From Hepsetus odoe (Eukaryota > Chordata > Actinopteri > Characiformes > Hepsetidae), in contig CM029369.1 of the NCBI GenBank assembly GCA_017165825.1, positions 20,168,555 to 20,232,554 on the forward strand: a stretch of 64,000 nt of DNA. The letters are read 5' to 3'. A program made the position numbers and the translations under genes. Positions 59,317-64,000 of this stretch are shown here, one piece after another (position 1 is the stretch's first letter; the number at the start of each line of letters is the position of its first letter). The notes under the pieces were generated by a model. That model made no database searches, had not been told where the DNA came from, and saw only the letters and a program-made list of their open reading frames with translations.

Positions 59317-60682
59317 CAGCTCTCCCTGAAGGTCTTTCAGTTAGGCATTGCTGGGTTGTGTATGTTTCCAAAGCATTAAATACAACCTGCTGATGTTCAC
59401 ACTGGCACTCTTTTCACAAAATTTTCACCCACAGTCATAAACTTAAACACGAACTAAAAGTGAATCCTTTCATTAAACAGGGTTCAATTAATTTAGTGGC
59501 ACAGGGCTACAGAGGCGAACAGGAACAGGATTTAGAGTTTTTAATCACCAAAGCACCAATGTGGTTCCCCCATCCATATTTATGATGTTGCAGACTGATG
59601 AAGCTCATGTCAGATCATTCTGAAGCATGGGTATTACAGAGTGCAGTCTGTGAGAAATAACCTAATGAACTCAAACAAGACTTTTTTTCCTGGATTGAGT
59701 GGAAGGAGAAAAAAAACCTCTTGCGCAGCATTTCTAAATAAATAAACTGCTGCTAAATTAGCCTGATTCTATGCTATTGGAGTCAAGGTTCAAAGGCTTT
59801 GAGCTCAAACCAGGTCTAGATGTATTTGGCTTTTCCCGGGTTGAGGGCACAGCTTTCGACATAGCACCATACAAAGTAGAGGCAACATTAGAGCAGCAAC
59901 ACTCAACAAGGATCAAAAAACAACACAGATTCAAAGTGACAAGATCCAATTAAATTTAATTACACAAGCTGTATATTCATTTTAACTGACAATTTTTATT
60001 AGGGACCCATGCGGACTTAAAGCAAGAACCAAGGGTAAATTATATCAGTGTAATACAGTTAGCATATGCAGAATCCTGTGTCTCTAATTTGCTGTAATTG
60101 ACTTAGGAGCAAGATGACTGCAAAGTAGTTCAGTAGTTTGGGGAAAAGATCATAGACTCCATCATGTCTTGGTGAGCTGGAATGTTGTGAGGGGGACAGA
60201 CCAAGGTGCTTTTCTAATCTATGGCGAAGTGGTGATTTGTGACCTATGCCCAGCAAGCAGGATTTCAAAGTGAGGACATTGAGGCCGCCTGCATTATTCA
60301 GGATACACTTGTGCCAGATGTACATTCAAGTGCAAACACAGCATTAAATGTCTTGCAGTGTGAACGCAATATGTTCACACAATGCTTGCAAATTAAACAT
60401 TCAATTACAAAGAGTGCAGCTTTGCACAAACTGTGAAACTCCAGCCAGTAAATGCATACTTGTGAAGAGCAGGATTTTAAAATGCGGAGTTAAATAACAG
60501 TTGCCGCCAAGCTTGAGACAAAAAGTTCAGTGATGAACTGATAGTCATGGTAATGATTGCTCTTCCCAGCCTCAACGTTCATAAATCATTTCATTCTGAC
60601 AAAGGAAATAGTTCACAAAAGACCATGCAGGTTTCAGTTGCATACATGCACATCTTAAAATTAACCCTCTTAATCTGATGTA
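59317..60682. other. Unique non-coding DNA
   Basis: No gene was recognised. Open frames up to 88 codons, including a minus-strand one at 60059-60325, have no identifiable domain. Texture at 59460-60060 is mildly CNE-like. Confidence 0.5.
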
Positions 60683-61146
60683 CAGTACTGTGCAAAAGTT
60701 GTAGGCAGGTGTGAAAAAATGCTGTAAACAAAGAATGCTTTCAGAAATGGAAGTGTTAATCATTTATTTTCATCAGTCAACAAAATGCAGTGAATGAACA
60801 AAAGAGAAATCTAAATCAAATCAATATTTGGTGTGACCACCCTTTACCTTCAAAACAGCATTAGTTCTTTTAGGTACACTTGCACACAGTTTTTGAAGGA
60901 GCTCGGCTGGTAGGTTGTTGCAAACATGACTGAGTTTCAACCTCCGTGTGACACTGATGATCATCAGCACCTGTTTGGTAAAACTGGTTGATCATACACC
61001 GACTATAATCCTACAGAATCCCTGACTTTGTGCAAGTGTACCTAGAAGAACTGATGCTGGTTTGAAGGCAAAAGGTAGTAACACCAAATATTGATTTGAT
61101 TTAGATTTTTCTTTTGTTCGCTCACTTTGCATTTTGTAAATTGATG
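60683..61146 (-). mobile_element. Tc1-like deletion derivative, second copy of element A
   Basis: Starts with CAGTACTG after TA (60681-60682) and follows element A at 26316 closely, including the same internal deletion junction (gatgatcatcagcacctg, then tgatcatacaccgactataa) and the same truncated other arm. It ends at attttgtaaattgatga, where sequence of a different transposon begins. Two copies with one junction define a non-autonomous family. Confidence 0.88.
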
Positions 61147-61219
61147 ATGTCTGTGTCAGTAATCTGTGCACCTTTATCAATTAGAAGTTGCGTGTAGATA
61201 CTTTTGGGCATGCAGTGTA
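61147..61219. mobile_element. Terminal fragment of a different Tc1-like element
   Basis: The segment ends with acttttgggcatgcagtgta. Reverse-complemented, it opens tacactgcatgcccaaaag and continues with a cttctaatt/gcaca/ctgacacaga order, typical, from memory, of another abundant fish Tc1-like family. Only one end is present, so it was cut by, or joined to, the preceding element. Confidence 0.55.
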
Positions 61220-62566
61220 AAGTTATCTAGCTTCAGGAAAGTTCTTCTCAGTAGAGATGATTCTTCATGTTAAAAGCAAAGGCAAGATTTTTAAAACAAA
61301 CATCTCGTCGCAGAATTCCTCCCGAGGGATAGAGTAACTTTTCTTCTTTAGGGACTTTTTAGAAAGTTTCTGTATTTTCTGCTCTCTCATAAATGGATTA
61401 TGTCTCAAAAACAGGGGAAATGATTGAATCCCAAATCATGAGGAATTATTCTTTTTGGGCTGGAATTGTGCTCTGCTTTGCTTCTAAACAAATCGAACCC
61501 AACTGCAGCATAGTTTTGAGGTTTGCTGAAGCCTATTTCAAACTCCTCAGTCATGTAGTCTTTACCTTCCTCATCTAATCCAAATGTGACACGACACATA
61601 AGAGTCAGATTCTAGTGTGTCTGAGAGCTTTGTTGAGGTGGGTGAGTGGCATAGTAACTGGTTAGCCTCGGGTGCTGCACTTCATACAGGGACCTAGTCT
61701 GTCTGCACAAGGGATGTTCAACGACTTGCCCTGTGGTGCTGTGCTGTGTTTTCAAAGCCCACAAATCATTTGTTTTCTGCTGCAAATGACACATAGGAGC
61801 GACTGGCTGTTGTCTCAATGTGTCACAGAGGAAGACTGAGGCATTTACGCAGTCCAGTCTTTTAACTGCAGGAGAAAAAAAGTCTTTTTGATTGATTAAT
61901 TACACTCACTCATGTCAGTGAGCTGCAAATTGGTAAGACAAGTGAAATATTAATATTATATCAGTCAGGATTTTTCTGGATGTGTAAGCATGTATAGCAA
62001 AGAGGCAAAATTGTCTTATTGTAATACCCCTACCTAATGAACTTAATTATTATTTTTCTTTATTTATTTTACACAGACTAAATAATTTTGATGAGATCAG
62101 TTGTAAACTAAACACACTGCACGAGTCTTATCTAAGCACGGTTAATTTTTAATGGCAGAATTAAAAAAGGTTCATGAAATGCTAAATCCCAATAAATAAA
62201 CAATGCATTTTAATCATATTTTAGTTATGAGACTCTTTATACTTTTCAAGGATATGTGTGTGTAACTGAGATGGTGTGTTTAATGTTAATGACGTTGGGA
62301 AATGGAAAAATGAGCCAGTGTGAGTTCTGTCCTTTCCCATCTGTGCAGGGGGCTCTAGTGCCCACGTCTGCTTCAGGGGTCACTGGGGTCAGCAGTGACA
62401 CCAGCTTTAACTGTTATTTACTCCGAGCCCATGACAAGACACATACAGCTTGCGCCCACTCAACTGATGTATGTTAAATGTGCTCCAAATTACCAGCATG
62501 ATGGATCTATTGATGGGCCATTTGAGCCTGTCTGCTTGTCTCTATCAGCCTCTCAGTTATCTCCCT
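61220..62566. other. Unique non-coding DNA
   Basis: No gene or array was recognised. The part 62240-62470 is GC-balanced. Confidence 0.55.
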
Positions 62567-62668
62567 CCCCTTCTTCTCTCTCTCTCACTCGCTCGCCCTC
62601 CCTCGGTGTCCTGCTCTCTTTTGCTCTCATTCTCTCTCTCTATCTTTTCCTCCCTTGCTCCCCCCAGC
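62567..62668 (+). repeat. Long polypyrimidine tract ending in CAG
   Basis: About 100 bases of mostly C and T end in ctccccccag at 62668. It could be a strong 3' splice acceptor on the plus strand or simply a degenerate CT microsatellite. The sequence after it has no recognisable exon and no clear 5' splice site within 60 bases. Confidence 0.6.
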
Positions 62669-64000
62669 CTCATGTGGTCCAGGCTGAGCACCTTGCTCTG
62701 AATGGAAAATGAAGGGTTAGACACATACATGCACCTCTGGAACCTGTTGGGTGTTCAGACACATGTCTTGCCCGTCTCATTTCCAATGTGCTACAAGACC
62801 GTGTCAGGCTCAATTACTCTGTGTCAGAGTGTTGTGAGAAACCAGGGAAGAGTGGTTATTTACTATCAACACTATTGCCCACAGTGATTCTATTAGAGGA
62901 GTTTGCATAGGAATATAAATGTTACAACAGTCTTTAAAACGAAGGTGACGCCATAGAAGAATGGCCTTTTTTAACCTACACACATTTTCATGGCTTCAGC
63001 TGTTTTTTCTTTCTTGTAATTATGAATTCAGTGGTTCGTCAAGGAGCCAAAAATACTTCTATGACATTAAATGAAGAAGCCCTTTGGTTACCTTCATTTT
63101 TAGAGCGTAATGTGATATTAGGAATTTTGCTTCCCTTGCTTATGTTGGTTGCTGTGTTATGCATTTGCCTGTTGAATCAATTCTTGCCTGTTGATCATTC
63201 TTTATCTTTCTCCAACTTTACCCATAAAATGTCAATTCTGTCTGTTTCTGAAAGACCTTCAGTTCAATGGAATTGTGTATTGTTTACAAACTGAAAGCAA
63301 AACCTTTTTCATGTGAGCAAGCACTATTTGCTATTTAAAGCTCTATACCGCTTTTTTATTTTAAAACTGCCATTCGTATCAAACCTTTAGTTATGCTTTC
63401 CGTTGTATCGCCGCGCCTTTTTTGTGGAGAAGTGAGCACTGATTTCATCCCTCACTCACCTTACTCACTAGCAGCTCAACATGGTTCAATTTCACACAAA
63501 GAAAGCCAATATTGACTTCGTTAATTTGATCATTGGGGCAATTAGGAGGATATTATTTTATAATAAAAATGTTATTAATTGTAGCAATATTATGAGTCAT
63601 TATATTTAATAAAGATATTAGAATTCGGTTCAATTGAACTTAAAGGCAGAAAAAGGCTACCTCGGTAATTTTAAAATAAAAACCAGAGACCATATGATAA
63701 TTATTCCTTAGCTAAGATTATTTCAGCTTGAGTCCAGTCTAGCAAAAATTCCACTCTAGTAAAACTGAAAAACGCAATTGGCCTTTTAACAGAGGAATTT
63801 TTTCTCAAGCATTATTTCCAAACTGAAAATAATTTGACAGCTTGGCATTCAGATGTTGGCATATACCTTGTTTTCAGCATAAAGAAGACTTGGGAATGAA
63901 TGGTCTAATTTTAGATCAGTATTGACCAGCATAGTTGAGTGCTCTTCACGGAGAAAGGTGATAGGAATAGCGAGAGGAAAAGGCTACAAGCGAAATCATC
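62669..64000. other. Unique non-coding DNA, partly CNE-like
   Basis: No gene was recognised. The part 63470-63860 is rich in TAAT-type cores (gacttcgttaatttgatc, gttattaattg, gataattattcc) and may be regulatory. A 90-codon plus-strand frame (63022-63294) has a hydrophobic stretch but no identifiable family. Confidence 0.4.

Overview
The window looks like nuclear DNA of a ray-finned fish. It holds tRNA-derived SINEs, Tc1/mariner-type DNA transposon remnants, a degraded L2-type LINE, and long CA/GT, GA and TA microsatellites. The SINE types suggest an otophysan teleost (characin, catfish or electric-eel kind), but that is inference from remembered repeat families. I see no intact protein-coding gene, no convincing exon and no standard RNA gene. 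The open frames present are short. They are explained by low-complexity DNA, by transposons, or by chance in stop-poor regulatory-looking DNA. The window is best read as a large intergenic region (gene desert) or a very long intron.

Layout: 1-9.5 kb has a CpG-rich island with a CACGTG palindrome (about 690-960), a young SINE with perfect target-site duplications (3300-3572), mirrored GT/CA microsatellites, and long CNE-like stretches (4.4-5.9 kb, 8.1-9.0 kb). 9.5-18.2 kb has a second SINE type, a complex CA tract, CNE-like blocks, a GA-rich higher-order array (13.8-14.25 kb) flanked by two copies of a roughly 200-bp dispersed repeat, and an 18-bp perfect inverted repeat. 19-21.1 kb is a transposon nest: a degenerate SINE, a fragment of a non-autonomous DNA element, and a SINE beside a decayed Tc1-like element. 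26.3-27.4 kb is a head-to-head pair of Tc1-like elements containing a perfect 103-bp palindrome and the last part of a transposase. 27.4-43 kb is mostly unique AT-rich DNA with a minus-strand SINE (34.9 kb), a CA/TA/CA microsatellite (36.4 kb) and CNE-like islands. A minus-strand L2-type reverse-transcriptase remnant lies at 43.0-43.9 kb and a minus-strand SINE at 45.7 kb. 46-64 kb is mainly unique DNA with further CNE-like blocks (55.0-55.9, 57.3-58.4 kb), a degraded SINE, and a second copy of the 26-kb deletion derivative at 60.7 kb joined to another Tc1-like terminus.

No genes act together here. If the window has a function, it is probably long-range cis-regulation of a neighbouring developmental gene lying outside it. 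The CNE-like calls rest on sequence texture only (balanced composition, clustered TAAT-type, octamer and E-box motifs, lack of simple repeats). They need cross-species alignment.
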